From positions 81,647,069-81,711,068 of the forward strand of contig NC_067473.1 of NCBI RefSeq assembly GCF_947179515.1: 64,000 bases of DNA. Direction: 5' to 3'. The notes below the pieces were generated by a model. The model did not search any database, was not told the origin of the DNA, and saw nothing but the letters and a program-made list of their open reading frames with translations. Below, in pieces: positions 10,090 to 21,083 of this stretch. The stretch is from Apodemus sylvaticus (lineage: Eukaryota > Chordata > Mammalia > Rodentia > Muridae). The translations under genes and the position numbers were made by a program. Positions within the stretch are counted from its first letter, which is position 1, and every line of letters starts with the position of its first letter.

Positions 10090-10600
10090 AACACACACAC
10101 ACACATACACACACAAACACACACACCTTATTAAAAATTATAACAACAGCATAATTCAAAAGAATCTAAAGCAAAAAACTACCCAGTGTGGGTGAATTAT
10201 TGACTAGATAATGTAATATGTAATATGGTATAGCCATTCCATGGGGTCGTATTTAGCCAAGCAAAAGAATGAAGTATTGAAATGAAATGAAGACTTGAAA
10301 ACATTACACACAGGGTGGGTGATAGGTAACCTACTTCATGCTAAAATAAATTCCACAAAAAAGAAATCTAAATTGGTAAAGTCAATTGTCGCTTGGCTAG
10401 AACGGGGGTGGGGGGTGGGGGGTGGAGAGGAGGAAGGAAAATATTGAAAGGAAATGGTAAGTGTGTACCTGCTTGAGGAATTTCCTTTTGAGGTGCTGGA
10501 AATGTCTTGATATGGAATGTGGTGCTAGAAATGTCCTGATCCTGATTGTGGTGATGGCTGAGACATTCTTGAATGTACAAAAACACTAACCTCTAATCAA
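9700..10600 (+). mobile_element. Ancient LINE-1 3' end (L1M type)
   Basis: The order matches the terminal ORF2 and 3'UTR of old mammalian L1s: 'gttagtcattatggaaatacaaatcaaaac', 'attcagtctggtagcc', 'aattcaaaagaatctaaagc', 'tggtatagccattccatgg', 'acttgaaaacatta'; then a G-rich 3'UTR part (10,400-10,435) and 'gtggtgatggctgagacattcttgaatgtac'. It is interrupted at 10,009-10,128 by a compound (CT)n(CA)n microsatellite. Non-functional. Confidence 0.7.
10009..10128 (+). repeat. Compound (CT)n(CA)n microsatellite
   Basis: CT-rich repeat (with TTGCTCTC units at its left end) switching to CA repeats at about 10,065. It lies inside the old L1 and can form alternating-purine-pyrimidine structures. Confidence 0.95.
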
Positions 10601-12440
10601 AATTCCTTGGTATTAATTGCCTCAAAAATTGAAACCTGTGTTCTTTCTGCTTGAATCTGGATGGATCTGTGGTGCATTCAAGGAAAAGAGTGTCAGAATG
10701 TGGCTTCCAAGGCTGCATAAAAGGCAATGGGCTGTCTGTTGAAACACTTTCATGTGCTATCGTAGAAGTTTGGTTAGATGAAGGCTGTGTAACCAGAAGA
10801 AGCTCAACCCACAGGGAAAGTGGGCCTAACTCCTAATCCTCACATCTGGGCAGCCACCATGGAAGTGTGTGTGCAGTCCTTCCAGTACTTCCATGTCTGG
10901 GTTCCAGTCCCAAAACAGAAGTCACCCAAATCTCAAAGCACAGCAGAGACCCTGGGCATCACAGAAAAAGATAACTTATGTCTGCTCTGCCTCCTCGTTT
11001 CACATCGACTGAATCACAGAGCGGTAGCTGTTATGAGCTATTAAGTTTTGGGGTACTTTCTTATCTAACAAAACAGTAATGAAGGGAAGCTTAAAAATCT
11101 TGCTCAAAATTAAAATTGTTCTGAATTCTTGACATCACAGGAACTCAAGTTTCCTACAGGTCCTCAGTTGATCTCATGCCCCTCACTCACAAAAGCAGGC
11201 AAAATGATGAGTACTCCATGCACAGTACCCCTGATGCTAAACAAGAGGCACGGAGTTCTCAGCAGACAAGTCTCCCAGACGTTTGCATCTCTTAGTCCTA
11301 TCAGGAAGCAGGGAGGGTTGCTCCAGAATCTAATGGGCAGAGAAAAAGACATGTTTCTACCTATTCAACAGTACTCACAATAGCTGCAACAGCCAAGACT
11401 CTATCTCAAATGCCCAGTCCCCAGGTTGAAAAATCCTACTACAGGATGCTCTTAGAAAGCCCTGATACTACAATTTGGCCTTGGCTTTTGCTCACATGTT
11501 AAAAGCTTGTACTGGGCCAGTGATATTACCTTCCCAGAGCCTCTCATCTATCCACTATTTTAGGCCTGAAATGACACAAAACCGTTATTCTCCGTACGAA
11601 AATGCATTCTTGACGATCTGACAATTTAATCCTTGAATAATTCAAAGTCAATCCCAACAAACAATAGCAAGAAGTTCTGCCTCTAGCTGGTCCCATGCTG
11701 CCTTATGGCATAGACATAAATACGATTTGTAGCTCCATCTGTGTGACAGCTTTGAAATTATATGATTCCTGGTGGATTTATATACTTGTGAGAACCACAT
11801 TAATTTCACATGTATAGTCAAGATTTTGTTAATATTTCATATCATCCTTTTTTAAATTCTCCTGGCCTGCTCCATAGGGTAATTGAGTGGATTAGTTTGT
11901 GATCCTCAATCACAGAGCCTCATAACCCCAGAAAGAACAGTTGCTGCCCTTGGTTGATCTGCAGAGAATGAAATGTTAAGGATTGGACTGTGACCCCAGA
12001 ACACTCCAGAGCTGAGTAGCAGATGCCTACAGGGGGTCCAGTGGTTAGCATCCTTCCTCCCCTCCCTTCCCCTCCTTTACCGCACTCTCCTCCAAAAGCA
12101 AAGGTGGAACTCCACCTGTTCCTTGCAGCACTTTGTTCATGTCACAACAAAAGCCACAATGCACTGCATGAGCTGACCTACAGCTCTTGTCTTAGATTAG
12201 TGCTCACTATTAGTGCAGTAGCTACGTTAAAGCAGCACATAGCCCCAGCACTGCCTAGTGTGCATCCCAATTGGGAAGGAACTTTTAGTAAATCTACAGA
12301 GACTTTATATTGTCCATAAGAAGCATTGCCTTTCTGCCTTGCCGTCCCCATATGTTTAGTCACCAATCTCCATAGCTGTGCTCTCCTAACACGGCCAAAC
12401 CCTATTCGGAGTAGTTGGCAGCCATGACAGGATGCTGTCC
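10601..12440. other. No gene seen
   Basis: Mostly unique-looking. About 10,640-11,080 ends with 'gctattaagttttggggtactttcttatctaacaa', which resembles the terminus of an ancient LTR or DNA repeat that I cannot name. The remaining 1.3 kb has short frames only, none with a recognisable domain, a consistent splice pair or a CpG-rich start. Confidence 0.4.
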
Positions 12441-12444
12441 TGGC

Positions 12445-12560
12445 CCCATTTTAGAAACTGGAAAATGGAGGATGGAGAAGCTAATTACTTGCTCAATGTT
12501 AAAGCCAGAATTCAAGTCCAAGCAAGTCTAGTTGTATAAGTCACGCTCTCCACCAGTGAA
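12445..12560 (-). mobile_element. MIR SINE fragment
   Basis: Reads as the reverse complement of MIR: 'ccattttagaaactggaaaatggagg', 'ttacttgctcaatgttaaagcc', 'gaattcaagtccaagc'. Diverged, as usual for MIR in rodents. Confidence 0.6.
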
Positions 12561-13113
12561 TTCTATAACCTGTCACCAACCAAAGCAGCAGCAGAAGAAA
12601 AATCAGAAACAGCATGCTACACACAAGCTTCTGCTTTTTCTCAGTAGCCCATAAACTAGAACTGTGATTTCTGACTCACAATACAATAAGAAAGAAAAGC
12701 CGGTCGCCCTGTCTGGAGGAGGAGGGAAGAGGAGCACAGAACTGGAAGTTGCCCTGTGCTGGCCCACACATTTGAGGGAACAAGGGGGTCTGCATGAGAA
12801 CAGAGAGAGGTTTATGGGACATTGTGTTCAATTGCTAGGGGTGCTGCCTGCTGAGAGTGTTTACTCTGTTGGTGTCTGTCACACCTCATGGTCCTCTCTG
12901 CCTGTCTCTCTCTGGTTCAGGCAGACAGAGAGATCACTTGAGATGCTTTGGTTTGTTATGCCTGTGACTAACATCTTAAACTTACTTTGGCTCCCTGTGG
13001 TCCTTGGTATAAAGCCTAAACTGCTGCATAAAGTGTCATAGCAATGGCCCCTGTGATTGCCCTCTTCCCAGACCAGCTCAAGCAAAGTTCCACAAGTAAA
13101 GAATATGGCGGGC
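12561..13113. other. No feature recognised
   Basis: A 125-codon open frame at 12,664-13,041 crosses this stretch. Its translation has no domain that I recognise and its frame shows no conservation signal that I can assess. I do not call it a gene. Confidence 0.4.
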
Positions 13114-13310
13114 GGGAGAGGTGGCTCAGCGGTGAAGAGCACTGACTGCTCTCCCAGAGGTCCTGAGTTCAATTCCCAGCAACCACATGTGGCTCCCAAC
13201 CATCTGTAATAGGATCCGATGCCCTCCTCTGGTGTGTCTGAAGACAGCTACAGTACTCATATACATAAAATGCATACGATTTTAAAAAAATACATAAAAA
13301 TAAAAAAAGA
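13114..13310 (+). mobile_element. B2 SINE
   Basis: A well-preserved B2. The tRNA-like head carries pol III box A ('gtggctcagcggtgaag', about 13,121-13,137) and box B ('gagttcaattccc', about 13,166-13,178). It is followed by 'agcaaccacatgtggctcccaaccatctgtaa', the 'gatgccctcctctggtg' block and an A-rich tail. It is the youngest-looking SINE in the window and needs L1 enzymes for movement. Confidence 0.92.
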
Positions 13311-14220
13311 ACATGGCTAATACCCCTTCACATCTCTGTTGTGACTTATCTCCCTACACACTGCACCTTGATGCCCAAACATGGCCAGAAGTTCATCTGA
13401 GTACTGCTGCCTAGCAAAGGCCTGGCCAAGAGTACAAATCTTTGGACCAGTTGGAGGCTGATCCAGAAAACCAGGGAAAGTTCCTTAGGAGTCAAATAGA
13501 ATTCACCACCCTATTAGCCTACCAATCAGAGAGTTGGCAGCCAGAAGACTGCCAAAAATCAAAAACTGAAGAAAAAAATAGAAGAAAAAAACCAAATCAA
13601 AACAAGCAAACAAACAAACAAAAAACCCTCATACCTTGGGGTTAAAAGAATGGCAGCAGCCTACGAATAGCGGGAGAATGTGGATAGTGGGGAGGCCATC
13701 CTCTGAGCCCCTCAGTCCTGGTTCCTAGCAGCTGAGAGCCTCCTCTCATTCAGTGTCCTGTGGCTTCTCTCTGAGCCACTGCTGAAATAACAAACACAGC
13801 TGAGGCACTGCTGCTGCCTTAATTGAGCCCTTGATGGACAGCTGCATAATTTGGAGGCCAAGAATTTCCTCCAGCTGCTATTAGTGACTACCCTGTCTGG
13901 CTTCTGCGTTTAAGTTCATCAAACTTAAACACAGTTAATTCCAAGTCCAGAAATCTAAAGCCGGAAGGACTCAGCTTTCTTTTCTGGAGTAAGCCTTTCA
14001 GCAAACCCTGCAGAAGGCTCTGTGCCACCTCTGTCCTTTTCCCAAGGAAGACACAGGAGTGCCAAGGACCCCTGTGCTGAGCCTGTCCTCTCTGGGTCCT
14101 GTAGAACCATCTCTGCTGTGTTTTCCAGCAGTCTGCTGTTGCCTCTCACCTCATACATATGAGTGCTCCCTCTCTAGTGGATTATTCTCAATTACACACA
14201 AAGGGTTTTTTTCCTTTCTT

Positions 14221-14221
<1 letters not shown>
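13311..14221. other. No gene seen; A-rich patch
   Basis: Contains an A-rich stretch at 13,556-13,625 with (CAAA)n. The rest, 13,626-14,220, is moderately GC-rich unique sequence without an identifiable exon. Confidence 0.4.

Positions 14222-14258
<37 letters not shown>
14222..14258 (+). repeat. Poly(A) run of 37
   Basis: 37 uninterrupted A residues. No retroelement body is recognisable directly upstream, so it may be a mononucleotide expansion and not a retroposon tail. Confidence 0.95.
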
Positions 14259-14262
<4 letters not shown>

Positions 14263-14987
14263 GACTGCATGTCCTCTTACAAAAATGACTTCTGCTTTTC
14301 CTTCTCTTTTTCCATCCTTCTTCAATCTGACCTATTCTGCTTTTCATCCCAGGTCTGAGAGTACTGCTTTTTTTCCAGGGTGCTGCTTTTTTCCAGGTCA
14401 GTGGCCCTGTCTGTAGCCACAAGATCATTGTCTTCTTGGGAAGACAGCTCCTAGACTCTACCCTCCCCCAGTTTCCTGGTCACCCCTTCCCAGCCTCCTA
14501 TAAGGATCCTGACATTTGTCACAACTCTGTGACTTCTGACCCAGGTGAGTCCTCCCAGGTGACCTTGCCCAGGTACAATCCCACTTTAAACTGGGGCTGG
14601 CTCAGCTGTGGCCCCTCCACAAGGGCCAGCTCTACTGCGGTGCCCAGGTGAGGTATGGAGCCTGTTCTCCAGAGTGCAGCATCGGATGAGAGGCAGGACA
14701 AGCTCACATGCTCTCATGATTTCCTCTTTCATTCTTACTTCATGTCTAATCCACCATCAAAACACAGGTAGATGAAGACTTCTTATCTCCACAAGCTCTT
14801 CTCAACTCTAAGCCACTATACTCTCTGGCCTGTTCTACTGCATTAGCAAGGAAGGTTTCCCCTTGCTCTCTTTGTCCCAACTCATCTGTCTATTCACTCA
14901 GTGGTCAGGCTGTGACATCTCACAGCTCTGTTAGAAAATCTGCCCAAGAACATGGCATTTCCTCTCACTTGTGATGGGATTATCAAC
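14259..14987. other. No gene seen
   Basis: Unique-looking sequence with CT-rich patches. It has short open frames on both strands only, with no domain or RNA gene recognised. Confidence 0.4.
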
Positions 14988-15113
14988 CTCGTTTTATGAA
15001 AGTCAATACAACGGTTGAATATTTTGTTCGTGCTCACAGCTCTAGTAGATGGCAAAAGCAGGATCTAGACCAGTATCCAGCCCCAGTACCAGCTCTCTTA
15101 ACCACAGCAGTTC
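14988..15113 (-). mobile_element. MIR SINE fragment
   Basis: Antisense MIR-like order: 'gggattatcaacctcgttttatgaaa', 'tgctcacagctctagtagatggcaaa', 'caggatctagaccag', 'tctcttaaccac'. Confidence 0.6.
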
Positions 15114-15274
15114 ATCTTCCTTAAACAGTTGATCTTCTAGTTTGAGAAATGTATGAAATACCATCTTGCCTGGCTTTTCTGCCTTCACCATCATCATCTT
15201 GGCCCTTGGCCCTGTCCAGAGTTCGGGTTCTGCTCACAATGCCTCTATCCTGCTCTGATAATAGATCCTTACCT

Positions 15275-15375
15275 GAATGTATGTATGTATGTATGGATGG
15301 ATGGATGATAGATGGATGGATAGTTTAGTTGTTGAATGATAAATGGATAGATAGATGGATGGATGGGTAGAATGG
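15275..15375 (+). repeat. (TGTA)n/(TGGA)n tetranucleotide repeat
   Basis: Imperfect ATGT units change into ATGG and ATAG units across about 100 bp, typical of a diverging tetranucleotide microsatellite. Confidence 0.93.
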
Positions 15376-15447
15376 GTGGATGGATTCACCAATTCATTCA
15401 ATCATGACATAAAAGGCCAACCCATGCTCTTCTTAATCACTGACTAA

Positions 15448-15592
15448 AATACAAGCCCTAGCTTTGAAGTCTGTCACTACTGGGTTGAAATACCAACTTT
15501 ACCTCTAATAATCAGTGTAACCTTTGACACGTTATTGTCTCTGGAGTTCAATTTCCACAACTTTAAAATAATTCTCATTGCCTCCACTCTCC
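15448..15592 (+). mobile_element. MIR SINE fragment
   Basis: Sense MIR core: 'agctttgaagtctgtcactactgggttgaaataccaactt', 'gtgtaacctttgacacgtta', 'ctctggagttcaatttcc', 'aaataattctcattgcctcc'. Confidence 0.65.
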
Positions 15593-16074
15593 AGTCTCCA
15601 AAAGGTTAATTTGAGAGATGTTTTGTATACCCTCATATCAAAAGGAAGTCAAGTCTTCCCCTTCTGGTTTGAGAAGTGTATATACTTAAACACTTATGTG
15701 GGACTTCTCAAAAGCCCAAAAGGCTCTTTGACTCACCAATATTATTTTCCCTATTTACATCATTACATTTTTTTGGTATCAATATAATTTTAGGTTCTAA
15801 GGAGTCACAACTGAAGAAATAAGCATGGTTTTGGTCCACATTAGGCTTTAGTTTATTCTAGAAGATCAATCTTAAACAAGCATCTGACATCCAGAGTCTT
15901 CCAAGCAACTTGAACCCCAGTACAATCAGGCAGGTGCTGTAAGAAATGTATTTTAAGAAAGTAAAAAATACTAACAACAAATTAATTTCTCACTGACAAG
16001 ATAAATGACATCTAGAAACCTATGGAAACACATAGGAAAATATATTTCAGGCATTATAGACATTGGTTTCCTTT
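15593..16074. other. No feature recognised; 5' flank of an L1
   Basis: AT-rich unique-looking sequence up to the left TSD of the L1 at 16,091. No gene evidence. Confidence 0.4.
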
Positions 16075-16090
16075 AAGAAATGTCTCAGAG
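16075..16090 (+). repeat. L1 target-site duplication, left copy
   Basis: 'aagaaatgtctcagag' recurs at 17,419-17,434 with a single T/C difference. It is preceded by 'cttt', so the bottom strand reads TTTCTT/AAAG, a plausible L1 endonuclease nick. Confidence 0.88.
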
Positions 16091-17396
16091 AAATACAACA
16101 AGAAGAACTCTCAATCCTGAACATCTATGCTCCAAATGCAAGGGCACCATCATTCATAAAAGAAACTTTATTAAAACTCAAAGCACACATTGCACCTAAA
16201 ACAATAATTGTGGGTGACTTCAACACTGCACTTTCCTCAATGGACCAATCAGGAAAACAGAAACTGAACAGGGAAACAATGAAACTGATTGAAGCTTTGG
16301 ACCAATTACATTTAACAGATATATATAGAACATTCTATTCTAAAGCAAAAGAATATACCTTTTTCTCAGCACCTCATGGTACCTTCTCCAAAATCGACCA
16401 TATAATTGGTCACAAAACAGACCTCAACAAATATAAGAAGATCAAACTAATCCCATGCCTCCTATCAGATCACTATGGAGTAAAAGTGGTCTTCAATAGC
16501 AACAAAAACAACAGAAAACCCACATACACATGGAAACTGAACAATACTCTACTCAATGATACCTTGGTCAAGGAAGAAATAAAGAAAGAAATTAAAGACT
16601 TTTTAGAACTTAATGAAAATGAAGACACAACATACCCAAATCTATGGGACACAATGAAAGCAGTGCTAAGAGGAAAACTCATAGCCCTGAGTGCCTCCAA
16701 AAAGAAAATGGAGAGAGCATACACTAACAGCTTAATGACACACCTGAAAGCCCTGGAACAAAAAGAAGCTATTTCACCCAGGAGGAGTAGAAGGCAGGAA
16801 ATCATCAAACTCAGGGCCGAAATCAATCAAGTAGAAACAAAGAGAACCATACAAAGAATCAACAAAACCAGGAGCTGGTTCTTTGAGAAAATCAACAAGA
16901 TAGATAAACCCTTAGCCAGACTGACCAAAGGGCACAGAGACAGTATCCAGATTAACAAACTTAGAAATGAAAAGGGAGATATAATAACAGAAACTGAAGA
17001 AATTCAAAAAATCATTAGATCCTACTACAAAAGCCTATACTCAACACAACTGGAGAATCTGGAGGAAATGGACAGTTTCCTAGACAGATATCCAACACCA
17101 AAACTAAATCAGGATCAAATAGATCAACTAAAAGTCCCATAACACCTGAAGAAATAAAAAGGGTCATAGAAAGTCTCCCAACCAAAAAAAGCATGGGACC
17201 AGATGGATTCAGTGCAGAATTCTATCAGACCTTCATAGACGACCTAACACCAATACTCTTCAAACTATTCCACAAAATAGAAACAGAAGGAACACTACCC
17301 AACTCGTTCTATGAAGCCACAATTACGCTGACACCAAAACCACACAAAGATCCAACAAAAAAAGAGAACTTCAGGCCAATTTCTCTTATGAATATT
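16091..17396 (+). pseudogene. LINE-1 ORF2 fragment (endonuclease to early RT), both ends missing
   Basis: This is the middle of L1 ORF2, from about residue 104 of the protein to the conserved FRPISLMNI segment at the start of the reverse transcriptase. It keeps the endonuclease core: the GDFNT motif (Asp145 and Asn147 in standard L1 numbering), the SKIDHIIG motif with Asp205, and the LSDHYG motif with Asp229 and His230. The first 103 residues, including Asn14 and Glu43, are gone, so the nuclease cannot work. One long frame runs to 17,142 and is then broken by a 1-nt deletion near 17,129; it resumes at 17,193. The catalytic RT residues, C-terminal Cys-rich region and 3'UTR are absent. The copy ends in an A-rich run and is bracketed by a 16-bp TSD, so the truncated 3' end seems to have been created at insertion. 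The window's other copy of this region (47,305-48,988) differs at many bases, so they are independent insertions. Confidence 0.93.
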
Positions 17397-17418
17397 GAAA
17401 ATAAAAATATTAAAAAAA

Positions 17419-17434
17419 AAGAAACGTCTCAGAG
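17419..17434 (+). repeat. L1 target-site duplication, right copy
   Basis: 'aagaaacgtctcagag' directly follows the A-rich tail (17,397-17,418) of the ORF2 fragment and matches 15 of 16 bases of the left copy. Confidence 0.88.
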
Positions 17435-17628
17435 AATAAATATTTGAGGTTAAAAAAAAAAGAATCCTGTGCAAAGGCCTGAAGGGAAGACACAAAGCTC
17501 AGTCTGTCAGAACAGTGAACACTCCAGTGTGAGCGTTGCTCAGGGCCAGACACAGAAAATGTGAGATGAGCTGGGCAGGTACTAGATGTTAAAGAGCTCT
17601 GTGAAATAATTCAAGGATGATGGATTTT

Positions 17629-17747
17629 TTCTTTTCATTTTTGAGGCTACAACTTGATTACATCATTTCCCCTTCCATTTCTTCTCTCCAAACTCTCTCA
17701 TATAACTCTCCTTTCTTTCTCTAAAATTCATGGCCTCCTTTTTCCAT

Positions 17748-17789
<42 letters not shown>

Positions 17790-18137
17790 ACAGAGAGAGA
17801 GAGAGAGAGAGAGAGCTAATATACACTTGCAAACCTGTTTGATCTGTGTAATGTTACTCTGTATATATTTTCAGGGCTGACCATTTGGTATTAGATAACT
17901 GATTGGTGTACTCTTCCCTGGGGAAGACTGTATCTCCCAGTGTCAGCATTCCTTAATTGCCTCTAGTTCTCTACTACTGTAGAGTTGAAGCCTCCTGGGT
18001 TGTCCCCTGTCCACTTGAGCATGTCTATTGTTGTTCTCCATGTTCCGGTTATGTTTAGGCAATCATGTTGGGAGACTTTATGGGTATAGCTGCTGACACT
18101 TTTAGGAGACACAATCTCACAGTAAACTCTTCGAAAA
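17629..18137 (-). mobile_element. Older LINE-1 3'UTR (Lx-like), antisense, with TSD
   Basis: The plus strand shows the complement of an old rodent L1 3'UTR: T-rich start, 'cattttcccattcc'-like C/T-rich part, 'cagggctgaccatttggtatt', 'ttccctggggaagactgta', 'catgtctattgttgttctcc' and 'gacacaatctcacag'. A 13-bp direct repeat, 'gatgatggatttt', flanks it at 17,616-17,628 and 18,138-18,150. A compound (CA)n(GA)n repeat occupies 17,749-17,816 within it. Confidence 0.85.
17749..17816 (+). repeat. Compound (CA)n(GA)n microsatellite
   Basis: CA units to about 17,791 and then GA units, inside the antisense L1 3'UTR at a spot where this L1 family usually carries AT/GT-rich repeats. Confidence 0.95.
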
Positions 18138-18211
18138 GATGATGGATTTTACTGAGTACAACATGGATCCTAATGGCCCTTTAATGTACAAAATTATAAG
18201 TAGGTATTTAT

Positions 18212-18388
18212 TCTTAGAGCTATGAGTCTCAAAAATTAATGTACTAAGGCATCACCTGGGAATTATGTCATAGCAGACTCTTTCTCATAGAATTGGAGAG
18301 GAGCCGAGATCCACTTGCATTTTTAATGAATTCGCACAAGGTACCAATTGTGCTAGCCCACAGATGACATTCTGAGTGAGCACTGGGG
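18212..18388 (+). mobile_element. MER5-like hAT-Charlie DNA transposon remnant
   Basis: The order of blocks follows MER5: 'ctatgagtctcaaaaatta', 'aaggcatcacctggg', 'tccacttgcatttttaatgaattc', 'accaattgtgctagcc', ending 'tgagtgagcactgg'. Non-autonomous and very old. Confidence 0.68.
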
Positions 18389-19944
18389 TTTTGAAATGCT
18401 CACTCTGACTTGTTCCAGAAAATGGATTAGAGAGCATGACCAAGGAGGCAGAAGCATCAGTTGAATGATTTATGGTGAGAAAGTAGGCTAAGGGAGTGGC
18501 CGATCGAGCAGAAGTAAGGATGGATATAGTAGAACTTTAGGGGAAACAAGAAGACCAGACTACTATTCTGGTTCCTATCTTGGGTATCAAAATAAATCAT
18601 GATGACCTTCTCCAGGACAAAGGGCAGAGAAAGAGCAACTGATATTGGGAGAGATGATGAAAACTGCACTCCTGAGATTCTCCTGAAATTATTAAATATA
18701 AATAGTAGACAAAAGGTTGAATACATAGATCCAAAGCTCAAAAGAGAGTTTCAGGCAGGAAGCACATATCTGGGAGCCATCTCAAGATTTTTGTTTTTCT
18801 TTGTTTGCCAAAAAAACTAGAACTACAATTCCCTTCATTTTCAAAACCCCTAGGGTTTCAATGAGATGGGCAGTCAGCAGAGAACTCTATATTAGTCCTT
18901 CTCTAGAGCCTGACCACTCTCAGGCTCCTCACAGCTAGCATCACCAGAACCTACTAGAAAGCAAAGTCTCCTTCATGAGGAAAGAGAGCTCACCTGGATC
19001 TTTGTACCTTCACATTGAAGGAAAAGCCCCATTTCCTTCGCTGAGTATTTGAGAGTAGAAAATGAGAGAAGACTACGGAAAAAAGCCCTAACAAATTGCC
19101 TGGTAGATAAAAAAAAAAAAAAAAAGAGGATGGGAGAACTAGCTTATGTACCATGCTCAGTAGTACCAGTAAGGACTTGGCAGAACTGAAAGCCCAGAAA
19201 ATGGGTAAGCCCCAGTAAGGCACATGAATTGGATGGAGTACAGGCAAGAGCTGGCCTTGTACAGACTGGCTATGTCTGAGCCAAGAAGTATAAGCTCTGT
19301 AGAATGAAGCACAGGACTGCTGTGGTCTGATAGATCAAGCTGTTGACCTGGGCTCCAGATAAGAATGGGATTTGTGCTAGACAGTGGAATACCCAAGTGA
19401 CTTTGGGCATGGAGTTTTCAGGGTCTTGTTACACACCTTAATGCTTTTGTTAAATCACCTCCCTCTTCTTTTCCCTTCTAAATCCCAACACAAGTAGTTA
19501 TACTTTCTTGGCCCGCCCACTTGAATTTCTGAGAAATTTTGCTCTGAAGTTTACCTGCATCAATTTGATATATATAATGGTATATATGTCTACATCTTAC
19601 AATTGGATATAAATTCCATGTGACTACTGTACTAGAGTAATAAGAGACAACATTAATGAGTCTGGGCCAAACTGTGCTGCAATAAGGTGTGCAGCAGTTG
19701 ACAGACTCCATAGTTGAAAATGAGTTCTGGTACAGAACACTAAAAATGCCAATAAGGCATTCTTTAAATCTCTTAGATTTATTAGAGTTGGCATGAGAAG
19801 AAAAACAAAAGTTTAGAGATAAAGATTGATGAGAAATGACCACACCAGAGAGATAAGCAAACACTGATGCTGGCATTTCTCAAGAGCTTTCTACCAATCC
19901 TTGTTGACCTGGGAATGACTTTAATGGTCCATGTGTGCACATAC
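18389..19944. other. No gene seen; old repeat-like sequence at left
   Basis: 18,389-18,720, together with 17,450-17,615, has phrases ('gaccaaggaggcagaag', 'aggatggatatagtag', 'ttgggagagatgatg') of a long ancient mammalian repeat that I cannot name. The L1 at 17,629 and the MER5-like element split it. 18,720-19,944 holds no recognisable feature. Confidence 0.4.
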
Positions 19945-20210
19945 AAAAAAAAAAAAAAGGAAAGAGAGAAAGAAAGAAAGGAAAGAAGGAAGGAAGGAAG
20001 GAAGGAAGGAAGGAAGGAAGGAAGGAAGGAAGGAAGGAAGGAAGGAAGGAAGGAAGGAAGGAAGGGAGGGAGGGAGGGAGGGAGGGGGGGAGGGAGGGGG
20101 GGAGGGAGGGAGGGAGGGAGGGAGGGAGGGGAGGGAGAGAAGAGAAGAGAAGAGAAGAGAAGAGAAGAGAAGAGAAGAGAAGAGAAGAGAAGAGAAGAGA
20201 AGAGAAGAGG
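19945..20210 (+). repeat. 266-nt uninterrupted polypurine microsatellite
   Basis: Every base on the plus strand from 19,945 to 20,210 is A or G. The tract passes through four phases: poly(A), (GGAA)n, (GGGA)n and (AGAGA)n. Long open frames of Lys/Glu/Arg/Gly on plus and Ser/Leu/Phe/Pro on minus are pure by-products. Confidence 0.97.
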
Positions 20211-20429
20211 CTAGATTCAAGACCTTATTAAATCAAAGACCTCCAAAACAAACAATCTCATCAGTGATTGGGGAACACAAAAGCCTTCTAGACCATTATA
20301 GACTGGAAGGGAGGAGGAAGGAATACAAAAAGGTACTAAAGGAGAGTGGAGGCTATCGACAAGATGTATATGGAAGATTCATAATGGAGCCTACATTTGG
20401 TAAAAGACACCAAGGGGAAGTGCTTTGAT

Positions 20430-21030
20430 TTCTTTCCTTAATGCAGCACTGACACATTATTGGTGACTATGTGTTTATTATTAATGCATTCAAAAGCAAC
20501 TGTACATCATTAAGTAGTTTATTTGTGCTCTTTCTAATTTTTTAATGTAGTCACTTAAAGCTGGATACTTCCCTGTGAAGCTGCATTTGATTTGCAGTTG
20601 ATGTATCTCAGAGATTTTGTTGCATTGTCCTTTCATTTTGCTTCATTCTAAGACATTTTTATTCTTTTTTCTTGATTTCTTCTTTGGCTACTTGCTTAAT
20701 CTCTATTACTTTGTGTACTTACTAGAAGATGTTTACTATGGATTTTAAGTTTTATTATATTATAATCAGATAGGATTCACTTAGTTATTTCAATGTTTCT
20801 AAATTTGTTAAGATTTGTTTTGTGTTCTAGAATGTGGTATGTTTTAGAGATACTTCCATGAGCTGCTGAATAGAATGTATATTCTTCGGTGTTTGGGTGG
20901 AATAGTTGGTAGATACCTTTTAACTAGACTGGTGTATGATGTCAATTAATTCTAATGTTTCTCTTCTTATTTTTTTCCTGAATGACCTGTCTGTTGGAGA
21001 AAGTGGAGTACTGAAATCACCTACTATCAA
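20430..21030 (-). mobile_element. Old LINE-1 ORF2 remnant, antisense
   Basis: Complement of L1 ORF2: 'ctgaatagaatgtatattcttcgg', 'gtttgggtggaatagttggtagatacc', 'gatgtcaattaattctaatgtttctc' and 'gacctgtctgttggagaaagtgg' are standard antisense L1 phrases. Many indels; ends worn. Confidence 0.8.
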
Positions 21031-21042
21031 CACATGCACATG

Positions 21043-21051
21043 AACACAAAC

Positions 21052-21081
<30 letters not shown>
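21043..21081 (+). repeat. (CA)n microsatellite
   Basis: CA repeat at the edge of the old antisense L1. Confidence 0.93.

Positions 21082-21083
<2 letters not shown>

Noticed and set aside
12664..13041. 125-codon plus-strand frame
   Set aside because: No ATG context, domain or splice signal that supports coding.
13114..13190. tRNA-like box A/box B pair considered as a tRNA gene
   Set aside because: It is the head of a B2 SINE, with B2 body and A-rich tail. The ID, B3 and B4 heads elsewhere were rejected as tRNA genes for the same reason.
19867..20428. Open frames of 98-165 codons on both strands
   Set aside because: They are translations of the polypurine microsatellite (Lys/Glu/Arg/Gly one way, Ser/Leu/Phe/Pro the other) and are open in every frame for lack of stop codons.
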